The notes under the pieces: model-generated
What the model saw: only the letters and a program-made list of their open reading frames with translations
What the model was told of the DNA's origin: nothing
Database searches by the model: none
Position numbers and translations under genes: made by a program
DNA from: Cololabis saira
Lineage: Eukaryota; Chordata; Actinopteri; Beloniformes; Belonidae
Assembly: GCF_033807715.1 (NCBI RefSeq)
Contig: NC_084592.1
Span: 25,071,001 to 25,135,000 of the forward strand
Direction: 5' to 3'
Length of the DNA: 64,000 nucleotides
Shown here: positions 35,983 to 47,675 of the stretch, piece by piece
Layout of the letters: each line of letters opens with the position of its first letter
Position numbering within the stretch: the first letter of the stretch is position 1

Positions 35983-36049
<67 letters not shown>
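35967..36049. repeat. (AC)n microsatellite with one GCTA interruption
   Basis: AC repeats at 35967-35980 and about 35984-36049, complementary to 35724-35774. Confidence 0.95.
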
Positions 36050-36051
<2 letters not shown>

Positions 36052-39000
36052 TGTACACATATGCTGTTTTAACGAGTTAGCTATTTTTCCGTCCTCTGTT
36101 ATTTTTGTCTGCGGGACAGGGCCCACAGGTGGCATCCTCCCAAATGATCGCAACTAAATTCCATCGACTGAAACCAATATAGACAAGTAAAGCAGTTTGA
36201 AGTCATTTTAATTGTGTCTACAAATATGAGAATTACATTAAAAAAAAGAAAGCTCATCATCTGATGAGACACAACAGCTGCGACTGGTGATGGTGGTTAA
36301 ATGAACATTCCTTGATGTGCAGATACTCACTATAAAAACAGCTCTTTACTCATTGAGTGTTGAGCCACAGAGCTACACACCTCAGAAGAAGGATTCTTCC
36401 TCTTTATTAGGGAGTTTTCCTCTCCGCTGTCACCTCCTGCTGGATCAGGACAGAGGATTATACACTCTCTGCACTCACTGAATGCATCTCTTTTTTTAAA
36501 ATTGTCAATGAATTGATATTATTGGAACTTGGGAGTACCTCATATTTTCTTTTGCTGTCGATTTGCACTATTAAAGTAAAGTGAATTGGAGCTGACTTTG
36601 ACCGGCCACATGCTAACGAACGCAAAGACTCACACAGAGAAAATAATTAGCTTCTGTATTTCAACTCATCCAGCATCTTTGCATCTTTTTCTTCGTTTTT
36701 AAATATCACAAATATGAGCTCGGTGAGTAATCCTCCAGACGGCCTGTTAAACAAAGCAAGGATGATCACATGCCTCCACCATGGCAAAGCCCATGTGACC
36801 ACCGTAAATATAGGAACTTGCATGCATTCAGTAGAAGTACTCATTTTCCATACTTTACAACCTTTACAGAGAAAAAAACAAGCAGCGCAGTTGTGTATGA
36901 AATGCTCCATAAAAGTTAGATTTAAAGTATCTTCAGCTGTCCCCTTGGCTCACAGTGTTTCCCTTGTTTGAAGAATCTCCTGTTGCTTCAGCACAGAAAC
37001 TCCGTTAACAGTGCATTTTAATGAGCATCAGCTGTGTTGACTCTGATAATTTCCCCTTGAATTCAAGAGAGCTTTTGTGCATATACAAGGAGAGGCATTA
37101 ACTCCCACCCTGTTTTTAAAATGATCCCGCTCAGACTGATATACAAAGCCAATATTTGCCACTATTAAACTCTCACGCAGAGCGCTTAGAACCGTGTGGC
37201 TACAATGCATATGCTGAGCGTTATTATAGTCCTCATGATCATATGACATTAACCAGCAGCATAATTGTCATTTGCTGGAAACGCTTGTGTTAAATTTGAC
37301 TTCTAATGGAGCAAGGTGTTCTGGGAAAACACTGAAAGTTATTGAAATGATTCCAAAATGTAGGCTGCTACTACTATATAATTCCTGAAGCAAAAAGTGT
37401 CTGTTTTTATTCAATGCTTTCATATTATCTTTGATGGAAAACTCGCCGTCATCTCCCTCTTCTTCCCTCGTCTTCCTCTGCTTCCTTTTATTCCCCTCTC
37501 CTCCTTCTCATCAGGGTGCTTTATTAGCCCAATCAGTGTTGGATCAGATTACTTAATTTGCTGTGCCAGTTTTTGTGTGCAACACACGGCTGCACAAAGC
37601 AGAGTTTCACACACACATACTCAGGAGGAACCTCTCTCACACAGGCGGCAGCAGACTTCTGGTGGATTTGCGGTGCTGTGATTGGCAGGAAGGGCTCAAA
37701 AGCACAGACGCCGGCGTACTTTCACTGTATAAACGGTGCATTTGTGTGCCTATCCAAAATGTTATGAGATAGTAAAATTTGACTTTGCCCGGTGTTCTTT
37801 ATGGGGAGCCATTCAAGTGATGGAGCCAGGTGTTTGTTCATATCAAACCTGAACCATCTCTTTAGTCGGAAACTCATGTTTTCATCAGTATATTTCCTGA
37901 TACCTGTACTATTTTGAAGTACTGTAGCTGTGAGATTTCTAGAATAAGATGATGGACAGTAGGTGGTTAGATGGGACCCAACTCGGTTGGGGTGACAGTA
38001 ACACCACCTCCCACCCCTCCTAACACCTTATAAACCCTGAACCCGTCACCCGTCTGTGATATCAGGGACGTGGGAGTTTCATGCAGAACCTCTTCAAGCC
38101 ATTGTACAGTGGCAGCATGATTTCCTGCCCGGGACTTTTACACAACACTGCATCATGTTTGTAAAGTCTGCTCATCGACAGACTGGAGCAGAGTCTGATG
38201 ACGAGCTAATGGGTGTCCATCCGTTTGAAAAAGGTGTGTTGGTACGAGAAACATCTTAAACATGCTTGGCAGTAGGTCCAGAGGTTCTGGGTAGAAGGAC
38301 ACTGCCCTAATCAGTTGGTGAACCATTTTAAAAGTGTTAAACAACAAAGAAAAGGTACATCTTAAGGTATATAAAAGAAAATGTGGCAGAAGTGGCATAA
38401 ATATTTAACACTTTTGGAAATTTATTGTGATGTTTGCTATGTTATACCTCATGACGTCACATGACAAGAGCTTCTGAGATTATCATATTTGTAAAATTGA
38501 ACAGCAGGGTCAGAACCATGATGTAAATGTTGAAATACAGGTTTTGGTCTCCTTGTGCCTGAAACACAGGATATTAAATGCTGTGATACCTAATTTGACT
38601 TCTGTGAGATTTTTGCAAGGCTTTTTTTTTCTTCGTGACGGCAATATCCAATGAAAGCCGCAAGCGCGTCCTCGCACCCCTGCAAGCTTTGGGTCATTTG
38701 AGACCTTTTGGTTGCAGTGGCGTAGGGGTCTGGGGTTTGACGCTCTGCAGAATAATCGCATGCCACATCCTACGTCTAGTGTGACTCATTTATCTTTATT
38801 TTGTCCCTGATGTAAAGAGGAAGCTTTCCAAATGTATAAAGAACATATGATGGATGTTACGGATGGCAGTGTTCATTTTTATGACTGTGACTCTGTACAG
38901 TGTGGTGTCTTGGAAATGAGTATCGATATGCAGTTTTCACATATAAAGACTCTTATAAATACTTTAAGTAGCGCTGCTGCTCTTCCAGCTCATGTAATAC

Positions 39001-41940
39001 CAACGCAGAACTGAAATGACCACAGTGCTATCATCAACAATTATGAGTGAGTTAAAAGTTGAAAGCAGATTAAAGCTCTCTTATGGAGTATTTTTTCATC
39101 AGCTTTCATAAGTGTCATCATGTTAAGCAAGACTGACTGGAGGCTTTTGTTTGGACATCTAATGGCTTCTCCAGCTGACGGATTCAGACTCCCGAGGTTC
39201 TTGCGGGCTGCAAATGTACAGAGTAACGTCCTCGCTCAGACTGGCGGGCATGAGCGCGGCGCTCTCACTCGCCGCTCGGCACTTACTGCTGACACATGGA
39301 TTTACCCCGATATGTCTCCAGCGTGATTACCATCGCAAATGACACAATAATTGAACATAAAAGAGATGGAACGCGCAGCAATTTGCCCCGAGACAGAAAC
39401 GTAACAACTCTGATTATTGGTTTCATTTTTACTTCTGACAAAAATGAATTCCTTTTATTGGCTTACTGACATATCGGCTTCAACAAATTATTTGTAATTC
39501 AGCACGTCTGGGCAACTTTATGTGTGGAGTCATTTCTTCATGAATTAGTGTTTAATGCACCAACATGAATTTCTCTTTTCACTGTGTGTGTGTGTGCGTG
39601 TGCGTGTGCGTGTGTGTGTGTGTGTTTGATACTGAGGTTATTTCTGGGTGGAATATAACGTAATTGGGAAATAGTACTCATGAAACATGGCTTCATCAGC
39701 TTTCTTTTTCATTAATGAAGCTTTGAATTCAATAAAACAACTTTGTCATTAGAGGTAGAGAGAAAAATAAAATCCCTCCAAAAATGATCTCATAAAAGAC
39801 TTTGACCTTTTTCAGATTCCTGTAACTTGTTACTGGTTGTTTACTGTTGCCACATTTCCAGTAACATTACAAAGTGCTCCGGATAAGACTGCCAGCCAAA
39901 AGCCTGAGCTGTCAAAGTAAATAAGATTTCCATTTCAAAGGGAGCTATTCCAATTAAGGAACGAAGGATGAAGAGACATAAAGAAAAGGGGAACCCACAG
40001 AAAAGAAGAGGAAGAGGGAGGGCAGGATGAGGCGGAGACGGAGGTAGATGGAACGGGAGGAGCGAGGGGAGTGAAAGTCAGTGCAATTTGTCAGATAAAA
40101 AGAGGAAAAAGGCGAGGGAGGTATGGAAACAGGAAATCGGTAGTTGGGCCTGCGCTTTGCTGCGGTTCAAATTACAGCGAGACTGTGTGTGAAGGCGACG
40201 GAGGCCGAGACTAAAGCGCTGGCTCAGGCTGACGCGGCGACGGGGGTCAAGGGGACTTTCCCTATACATGACATCGATCAATTTTCTAGTCACGAGGGAG
40301 ATCAGGGGTCAGGAGTCATGTGAGCGCTAACATGCCGAGGGTAATCACATTTTTCCACTAATACAGGTTATTCAAAAAAAATAAAAGTCTTCAAACGAGA
40401 TTTAGTCTTGTAGTGGCTAAGTGAGTAATAAAAAAAATGTTTCCATTTAGTGATTATTAAAGTGCTGCTGTTATCGTCATTCGCAAACAAGATTCCACCT
40501 TAAATTTGGAAGCCTTTAATACCTGATACCACCAGTAAAGCGTGTGCCGTGTACCTCGTGTAAAATGCTGTAAACCTCCAGAATATTACAACGAAGGTGG
40601 ATACCTTAGCGGATTTACACCGCATTGTCTGTAATTTAAAAAAGAGAAGATAAATATCTCACCTGTCCAATAGGTCCTTACTTACATGTCTGAAAAATGA
40701 AGACCTCATGCGACCATTTAAACATCCAGCCGTCATGTTAATTATTGATGAGGGTGTCCTGTGACCGAGGCTATTGATTGAGCAAATTACAGCCTCCATT
40801 ACTTAAAAACCACAATATCATGTGGCCGCTGCAGCTGGATGCGTGCACGCTTGTATTTATGTGCATGCATTTAATCATTACACCGGTCATTAAGTAGCGC
40901 GGCAACATGGTATACCCCTGTGAGTGTGTGATCATTCACAGTTGCTTAGTAGTTTATGTGTCCGTAAAAACACAATACTTGCATGAAGCTCATTCACGAT
41001 GCCAATGGTCTGTTCGGGGTGCATGTCTATTTTTGTATACCCTTAACCAAACTACAGACTTACCTTAACTATAAATGAGATCATGTCTAATGTTTTTGTA
41101 AAGAGGTCCCTGCAATGTGACTCTTGGCATCCATAAAGGTTGCTCAGACATCAATAAAAAAAAAAAGTACACTCTCACATCTTTTAATTACACACTCTGA
41201 CATTCACTAGGGGGAAGGGGCACACACACGCAAACACACACACACATACAACACACACACGCACGCACCTGCAGCTGCAAATGCTATCATCCGCCCTGCT
41301 CAAGCTCCTGCACACTCCGATGCCCCTTTAACACGTCTCAGCTCTCCTCTGGACGAAGAGTTAAACTCCTGCGAGCCAAATCTGATTTTACAATCAGTCC
41401 CTGTCAGAACAGCGTGTCATTCTGGCGGAGGAGCAAGGAAGAAACGAGGCCGTTATTATCTTTTTCCAACAGTTATAAAAATAGTTAAAAGGTTGTGGTA
41501 AAGAAAATATAACATCTCACTATAGCGTTATATATGAAAACTTTCTATCGTGAATGCAGCGTTGGTTATTAACTTTTACAGTACATCGAGAGTTTATGAG
41601 ACACTCTCTGGGTCTGATCAGTTTTGTGTCTGTGTTACTCATCGAAAAGCCCTTTTATGTTCCTAACTTTCTAGTGGAAATACGGCTACATTCTGGACAT
41701 TTTCTGCCTTGAAAAGCAGTTAATTCCTGCCGACGATGGTGAGGTGGTTCATCCGCTGCAAGACAGTAATGGTCAAACAAGGAATGTAGAGACATACTTT
41801 ATCAGTCTTTTTTTTTATAATATCAAGACAGTAGTCAAACTAATGAAATAGTTTTGTCTGCTTAAAGCCAGATACTTTCATTCCACCAATAAACGGTGTC
41901 CGTCTCAGTTTCATTTGTGACCTCACAGATGATTTCTGTC
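36050..41940. other. Intronic block, mostly unique
   Basis: No genes are visible. Around 38130-38310 a faint resemblance to the fish hAT miniature seen at 45917 and 52607 remains (phrases like AACATCTTAAACATGC), too decayed for firm boundaries. Short GT-rich tracts occur near 39583-39625 and AC-rich ones near 41220-41265. The stretch 40731-40905 is less repetitive than its surroundings. Confidence 0.45.
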
Positions 41941-41949
41941 AGGGGATAC

Positions 41950-42012
41950 GCGGCTGCGGCTCACAAGGTGGAGGTGTCGTCTGCCAGTCAGATGGTTCCT
42001 GGTTTGACTCCT
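41950..42012 (+). repeat. Left part of a tRNA-like (SINE-like) repeat split by insertions
   Basis: The sequence contains GGTTTGACTCC (42001-42011), close to an RNA polymerase III B-box. Its continuation after the nested insertions (44224-44249 and 44484-44590) ends in a phrase like GTAAAGTTGCTTTGAGTG and a TATATA tail. That arrangement matches a very common fish interspersed repeat. Two transposons (42013-44223 and 44258-44475) sit inside it. Confidence 0.45.
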
Positions 42013-44223
42013 GGGGCCTCATGTACTAAGAGTGCGTGGATTTCAACGTGAAACCGTGCGTGGAATTTACACGAACGCAAAAATTCCGATGTACCAAACC
42101 CTGCGTACGCCCAAATCCACGCAGGTTTCTCTGTACATCACAATCAGCGTGGATTTGAGCGCACGTGCGGGACCACAACACTCCGCCCTGTCTCTTCCCT
42201 CAAATAGTTTGAATATGATAATGAAGATAATTATTCATTAAAAACCGCTCATCCTAACAAGAAATGTACAAAAACAGACAAAACATATTAAAAAAAAAAA
42301 CATCGGCTCTGAGCTGGAATACATTTATTTGGGGGCATTTCTTCCGATTTCAGCTGCATATGGGTAATGCTGTTCTTTGCTTTGCGTTGCGTTCCGTGAA
42401 GAGTTTTGGTTTTATAATGATCGTAGGGGTTTGTGACTGCGGTCACACCATCTCCGCTTCGGAGAGGCGCAGTCGCGCTATCTGCGCTTGGAAATCGATT
42501 GCCCGTCTACATCGCGTTGTACGGTAAAGCGTGTGGACGGCTTCAAAACGGTTATTATTATTATTTTCATGTCTTGCAATAGATACATATGTCATTACTT
42601 TTTGTAGTTTTACTAAAGTCTAACAAAATGATAAAAAAAGCAAAACCAATCGCCCATTCAGAATCCCATCCATTTCTATATAGGCAGATTTTAAATATTC
42701 ATTATAAAAAAAACAAATCAAATTGTTTTCAGCAAACTGCAACGTATTCTTGTATCATGTCCAGGTACCTCTGGCATCATTTTCAAGTTCTTTTACTGTA
42801 GCATTTTCTAATAATTACATGCTAAAATCATACCCAATACACAGGTATATAAGCAGATTAAAAAAATTAATTACGATTAGTATTATATTGGGTATGAATT
42901 TAGCATTAGAAAATGCTGCAGTGAAAGAACTTGAAAATGATGTCAGAGGTACCTGAGGACTGAGTACATGATGAACAAGAATATGGTGCAGTTTCCTGAA
43001 AACAATTTGATTTGTTTTTTTAATGAATATTTAAAATCTGCCTATATAGAAATGAATGGGATTCTGAATGGGCGATTGGCTTTGCTTTTTTTATCATTTT
43101 TTTAGACTTTAGTAAAACTACAAAAAGTAATGACATATGTATCTATTTCAAGACATGAAAATAATAATACTAGCCGTTTAGAAGCCGTCCACACGCTTTA
43201 CCGTACAACGCGATGTAGACGGGCAATCGATTTCCAAGCGCAGATAGCGCGACTGCGCCTCTCCGAAGCGGAGATGGCGTGAACGCAGTGGTTTGTGAAT
43301 GTTTATGAGCAGCGTCAGTGCATCAATGCACCCTGCTTTTCTTGTTTGAAATTTAAGAACCGACAGCAGAACTTAAATTGGTGGATGAAAAACGCCTCCT
43401 CGTTCTGCTGTATTGTCATGCGTATTATACTGACGGATTAAGACCAATGTAGCCTACACGTTTATTGAGTCCTACACATTGTGGATGTCCGCGATCACCT
43501 CTCTCATAAGTATAACAATGTGAACAATATAAACTTATATTTAAAACATGAAGCATAACGATCTGATTCATCTGCTGCAGAAATAAAGACAACTTGTGCC
43601 AACGGGATTATCGAGGTGCAAACGTGAGAAATAAAGAGCAAGATTGCTTAAACTCGGAGTGTTTCATCCGCAGGAGGAGAGACCGGTCTAGATCCTGGTC
43701 CATCACCGGGGAAACACTGTCAGGAGTCCTGCAGCACTTGCAGCCGACTCCGTATCAGACTCTGAAAGTTGCCTAAACATTCAATAAAAACTTTATTCAT
43801 TCATTGGATCCTGGACCAGCAGATCAGTCTGGTCCCTGAGGACTCGCTCCTGATCCTGCCATCATCAGGTTCCTCTAACGGAGCCAAAGCTCCATCGGGA
43901 TTTGCTGGTTCCATCGTTGAGCTCCTTTAGTTGTTTGTTCAGATCATGTGGTTGATTGTGAGATTGTTGCAGCTCCATTCTTGTGTAATTTATCTGGTGA
44001 TGTCGGGACTGTCATGTCCTTCACGTGCTCGTGCACTTCACTGCATCACCAGTGAGTGTCGCCAACGGGCAGAACCTCAGAAAAGTGCGTGAACCAGCCT
44101 TAATGTGTGAGTGCCGGACCGCAGCTTTCTACGTTCACGTCATTCTTTGTACATCCGACCGTGAGCGTTGAAAGTGGCGTACGCACGTTTTTTGTGCGCC
44201 GCACTCTTAGTACATAAGGCCCC
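42013..44223. mobile_element. Large non-autonomous DNA element (2.2 kb) with nested palindrome
   Basis: The left end GGGGCCTCATGTACTAAGAG and the inverse of the right end, GGGGCCTTATGTACTAAGAG, match at 19 of 20 positions and continue with GTGCG. Immediately inside are several GCGTAC/GTGCG motifs typical of the subterminal zone of this common fish repeat. The host sequence reads CTCCT before and TGGTCTC after, so the target duplication is obscured by the C/G run. No transposase frame is present. The element resembles ISL2EU- or PIF/Harbinger-type families, but I cannot decide. Most of the middle is the foldback at 42431-43293. Confidence 0.75.
42431..43293. repeat. 863-bp palindrome (two 410-bp arms, about 43-bp spacer)
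   Basis: Left arm 42431-42840 and right arm 42884-43293 are inverted copies. Matching landmarks are CCATCTCCGCTTCGGAGAGG at the outer side, CAATCGCCCATTCAGAATCC in the middle, and ATACCCAATA at the inner side. Differences are scattered substitutions and one indel of about 9 bp near the CAGGTACCTCTG motif. The arms do not reach the ends of the host element, so it is a nested foldback or an internal inverted duplication. Confidence 0.9.
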
Positions 44224-44257
44224 TGGTCTCCTACCTGAAGGGCCTTTTGGTCTAGAC

Positions 44258-44475
44258 CAGGGATGGGCGATTCCTGGTCCTTGTTAGACTTGTCCTGCAC
44301 ATTTGAGATTTTTCGCTGCTTCAACACTCCTGATTCCAATTAAAGATTGTTATCTTTAGTCATCAAGGACAAGTCTGGTAATGACACAGTCATGTCTATC
44401 AGGGTTGTGTTTAAGCAGGGACACGTCTAAAATGTGCAAGACACGGCCCTCGAGGACCAGGAATCGCCCACCCCT
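44258..44475. mobile_element. hAT miniature (218 bp) with perfect palindromic target octamer
   Basis: Starts CAGGGATGGGCGATTCCTGG and ends with the inverse CACCCCTG. It is flanked by GTCTAGAC at 44250-44257 and 44476-44483. The terminal phrase, including the inverted GGACCAGGAATCGCCC, marks a very common fish hAT miniature. No coding capacity. Confidence 0.92.
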
Positions 44476-44608
44476 GGTCTAGACACTTAGAAGAAGCTGC
44501 ATCCATCATCAAGAGCATTGTGGAGGATGGGGGGGATTGTATATTGTGGTGTAAAGTTGCTTTGAGTGAATGACACTAGAAACGCACTATATATATATAT
44601 ATATATAT

Positions 44609-44701
44609 TAGGGCTGTTCGATTAATCGATTTTAAATCGTAATCGCGATTATGTAATTAGAACGATGTTAAAACATGAAAATCGTAAAATCGATTTTTCA
44701 C

Positions 44702-44732
<31 letters not shown>

Positions 44733-45335
44733 TTGTCTGCACACATATTAATGATTGATGGAAATACCTCTCAATACCTGCGACAAGTGCCCCATCGGAG
44801 AGGCTCTTTAGTGTAGGAGGGGGCGTTGTAACATGCCACCGGGCATCCCTCAAGCCAGATGCGGTAGACCGGCTCGTGGTCCTTGCAAAAAACTTGCAAA
44901 TGTGAATAGCAAATGTAATGACTGACATTACACACCTCTACCTCCTTCATGGGTTGCATTATTATTTAGCATGCAAAGACCCAGTTTAGTTTAATTAGAA
45001 AATGTCTTGTTTTATTTAATTGGAAATATAACTTACTGTATGTTTGCAAGTGCTGATTTGCTGATTTTTTTTTTCAGAGATAAAACTTTATATTTTATTA
45101 TATTTTTTAAAACTTTTTTTCAACTTATTTTACAGAGTTTTGCACTTTATTCATTCATTTTTGGTTTAATAAGAGCAAAGTTTGCACTTAAAGCCCAATG
45201 GGGCAAATGTTCAATAAAAAAACAGCATATTTGAAATCATTTCTTTGCCTTTTGTCAATTCACAAAATAATCGAAAATCGGATTTTGAGAGAAAAAAATC
45301 GAGATTTTATTTTTGGGCAAAATCGAACAGCCTTA
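44609..45335 (+). mobile_element. hAT-derived element (727 bp) inserted in a (TA)n array
   Basis: Starts TAGGGCTGTTCGATTAATCG and ends CGAACAGCCTTA. It is flanked on both sides by ATATATAT, consistent with an 8-bp duplication of TA repeats although that cannot be distinguished from the array itself. It is the longer relative of 6529-7055 in the opposite orientation. It retains about 200 bp of interior, including the end of the transposase gene, that the shorter copy lost. Confidence 0.88.
44759..44905 (+). pseudogene. hAT transposase C-terminus remnant with native stop
   Basis: The frame opens W-K-Y-L-S-I-P-A-T-S-A-P-S-E-R-L-F and continues S-V-G-G-G, then R-A-S-L-K-P-D, and L-V-V-L-A-K-N-L before TGA (44903-44905). 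This is the conserved dimerisation segment and final helix of hAT transposases (48 residues here). It has no upstream coding part, because a stop lies directly before it (44756-44758), so it survives only as part of a deleted element. Confidence 0.85.
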
Positions 45336-45346
45336 ATATATATATA

Positions 45347-45413
<67 letters not shown>
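45335..45413. repeat. (TA)n microsatellite flanking the hAT element
   Basis: TA repeats with one ACT interruption near 45348. Together with 44591-44608 it is the array that received the hAT insertion. Confidence 0.93.
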
Positions 45414-45416
<3 letters not shown>

Positions 45417-45916
45417 TGTATGAGAGAGAGAGAGTTGGGATAGATATCTTGCCACTACATGTGATTCTTATACCTCTGCCTGCAATTTTGAAGACGATGT
45501 CAGATCTTGGTGACCACATTAAATCAAATATCAGACAAAGCTTACTTCTGCGTCACCCTCTTTCAGCAACGCAAACTCAACAAAGCTGATAATGTGCAAC
45601 TGCAGTCAAAACTAGATTTACAGTTATCTTTCTTCATGTTGGTGACACTTTTTTCTAAAGGGATCAACATTCAAACTTTCACTTTAATCAAACCCTGGAA
45701 TGGCAAGAGGTTCTGAATATGTAGGACAGGGTGCAGGAAGAGATGTGAAGTATAGTGTGAGCTACTTAGGTGTGTTACAAGTGTTGGGAGTAAAGGTGTT
45801 CTCGGAAGAGTTTAGTTTACGGGAGTTTCTTGAAGGTAGAGAAGGACACTCCTGCTGTGACATCATTAGAAGGTTGTTTCTTCCACCACGGTGCCACAAA
45901 GGTAAACACTCTAGTC
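45414..45916. other. Intronic sequence, nothing recognised
   Basis: Starts with a short GA tract; no coding or repeat signature seen in the rest. Confidence 0.5.
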
Positions 45917-46126
45917 TAGTGGTCTTCATTCCTGGTCCTCGAGAGCCACTGTCCTGCATGTTTTACATGTTTCACCCTGATACAAATGACAGTGTCACCA
46001 ACCGACTTGTGCAGACCTTGATGACAAGTTTGTGACGACCATTAATTAGAATCAGGTGTGTTGATGCAGGAAAGATCTAACACACGCAGGACAGTGGCTC
46101 TCGAGGACCAGGAATGAAGACCACTG
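45917..46126. mobile_element. hAT miniature (210 bp), target duplication partly decayed
   Basis: The left part AGTGGTCTTCATTCCTGG and the inverse of the right part agree, and both continue into TCCTCGAGAGCCACTGTCCTG. Flanking octamers CTCTAGTC (45909-45916) and CTCCAGAC (46127-46134) share six of eight bases. It belongs to the widespread fish miniature with a GGTCCTCGAG subterminal phrase. Confidence 0.8.
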
Positions 46127-46180
46127 CTCCAGACTGACTGATTTGTGCAAAGAATTGCTTCCTTCATGACACATAAATGC

Positions 46181-46832
46181 TAGGGCTGGGCGATATGGAC
46201 CAAAAGTCATATCTCGATATTTTCTAGCTAAATGGCGATACTCGATATATATCTCGATATTTTTTCTGTGCCTTAATTGGGGTTTCCCCCAAAGCATTAT
46301 AGCATAGCATCTCTGTTAGCTTCATTTTTTTCTGAGGCAAACCCTTAAAAAAACAGTCAGTTTTAATACAAAGCCTCGTGCCAAATGTCACACAGGTACA
46401 TTTATTAACAGAGGTCTGCACAATATCAAAATGTATAAAACAAATGAAATAAAAATAAATTGCCTGCATATATAGAATAAAAATGCTTCTTGAATAAAAT
46501 AAAACAAATATCCCTTTCCTGCATAACAATTAAATTAAAATACACTGTGCAATTAATACAATGTAGACAGTAACAGCCAGACCTTTCCACTGAGGTTGAC
46601 AGTTGTGCAAATAACAAAACATTTGTGCAAATCTCAAATAAAACATTCAAGTCAATTTGTCACAAAATAAGCTATATCAAAATCATTAAAAAAAAATGTA
46701 AAAAAAAAAAATAATGTAAAATTTTTTTTTTTTTTCTTTTTTTAAATCGATATAAACGATATTGTCTCGTACCATATCGTGTTTGAAAATATATCGATAT
46801 ATATTAAAATCTCGATATATCGCCCAGCCCTA
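46181..46832. mobile_element. hAT miniature (652 bp) with perfect 8-bp target duplication
   Basis: Starts TAGGGCTGGGCGATATGG and ends in the inverse ATATCGCCCAGCCCTA; the octamer ATAAATGC occurs at 46173-46180 and 46833-46840. The subterminal zones are rich in CGATAT and TATCGA motifs. The interior has A- and T-runs near 46688-46745 and no transposase-like frame. Confidence 0.92.
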
Positions 46833-46840
46833 ATAAATGC

Positions 46841-47326
46841 TTAGATTCTTTCTTGATGCTTTCATTTTACTTTTTATTTTTTTGTTTTGATGCCATGGGA
46901 ATTGCTAGCATAACCCTGCAACCGCCTTGCTTTTTCTATTACCTGATTGGCCGGGGATGCTGGCTGTCAGGTGTAATTTCTTGGCGCCTCCTCCAATCAG
47001 TGCAGTGCACTTTGTGTGTGTCAGCGAGTGCTGTGGTTGCCGTTTCATCAGTGGGATCCCACTGAGCCGTTTCACTCACATTCTCCTCATTCTATTACTT
47101 TCACACGCTGAGGCCTGCGTGCACACGCACGCGCGTTTGGGCTCTAAGTATTTAGTGCGGCACGGGGACCTTGGTGTGGCAGTGTAATGATGGATATGGC
47201 AGTAGCATCAGCAGTGTTTGGCTTTCGCAGAACTGTGCCGTCCACCACTGGGACCTGTCAGGCCCGTTCTGCTGAGCCCACACATTCAGCTGGCTCAGCG
47301 TTTGTGCTGCTGCCCGTTTTGTTGAT

Positions 47327-47330
<4 letters not shown>
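46841..47330. other. Intronic sequence, nothing recognised
   Basis: No coding or transposon signature that I can support. Confidence 0.5.
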
Positions 47331-47396
<66 letters not shown>

Positions 47397-47399
47397 TGC

Positions 47400-47430
<31 letters not shown>
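47331..47430. repeat. (TG)n followed by (GA)n microsatellite
   Basis: TG repeats at 47331-47393, a short spacer, then GA repeats at 47403-47430. Confidence 0.95.
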
Positions 47431-47435
<5 letters not shown>

Positions 47436-47675
47436 GAATGAATTTTGTCTCAATATGTGCACAACTGTGTAAAGTTTAGTGGAAACAAGTCTTGTGTTTT
47501 TTCACATCACATTCAAAAGATTAATCACTTAAAGGACAAAGTTTAATATTTTTTTGGAAAATTGATTAACTGAATGTGGGAATACGTTATTTTGATGTAA
47601 AGTAATGTGTTTTCCTCACTACTCAAGGATGATAATAGGTCAATTTAAATGCACTGCTACATACAGTATCCATTT

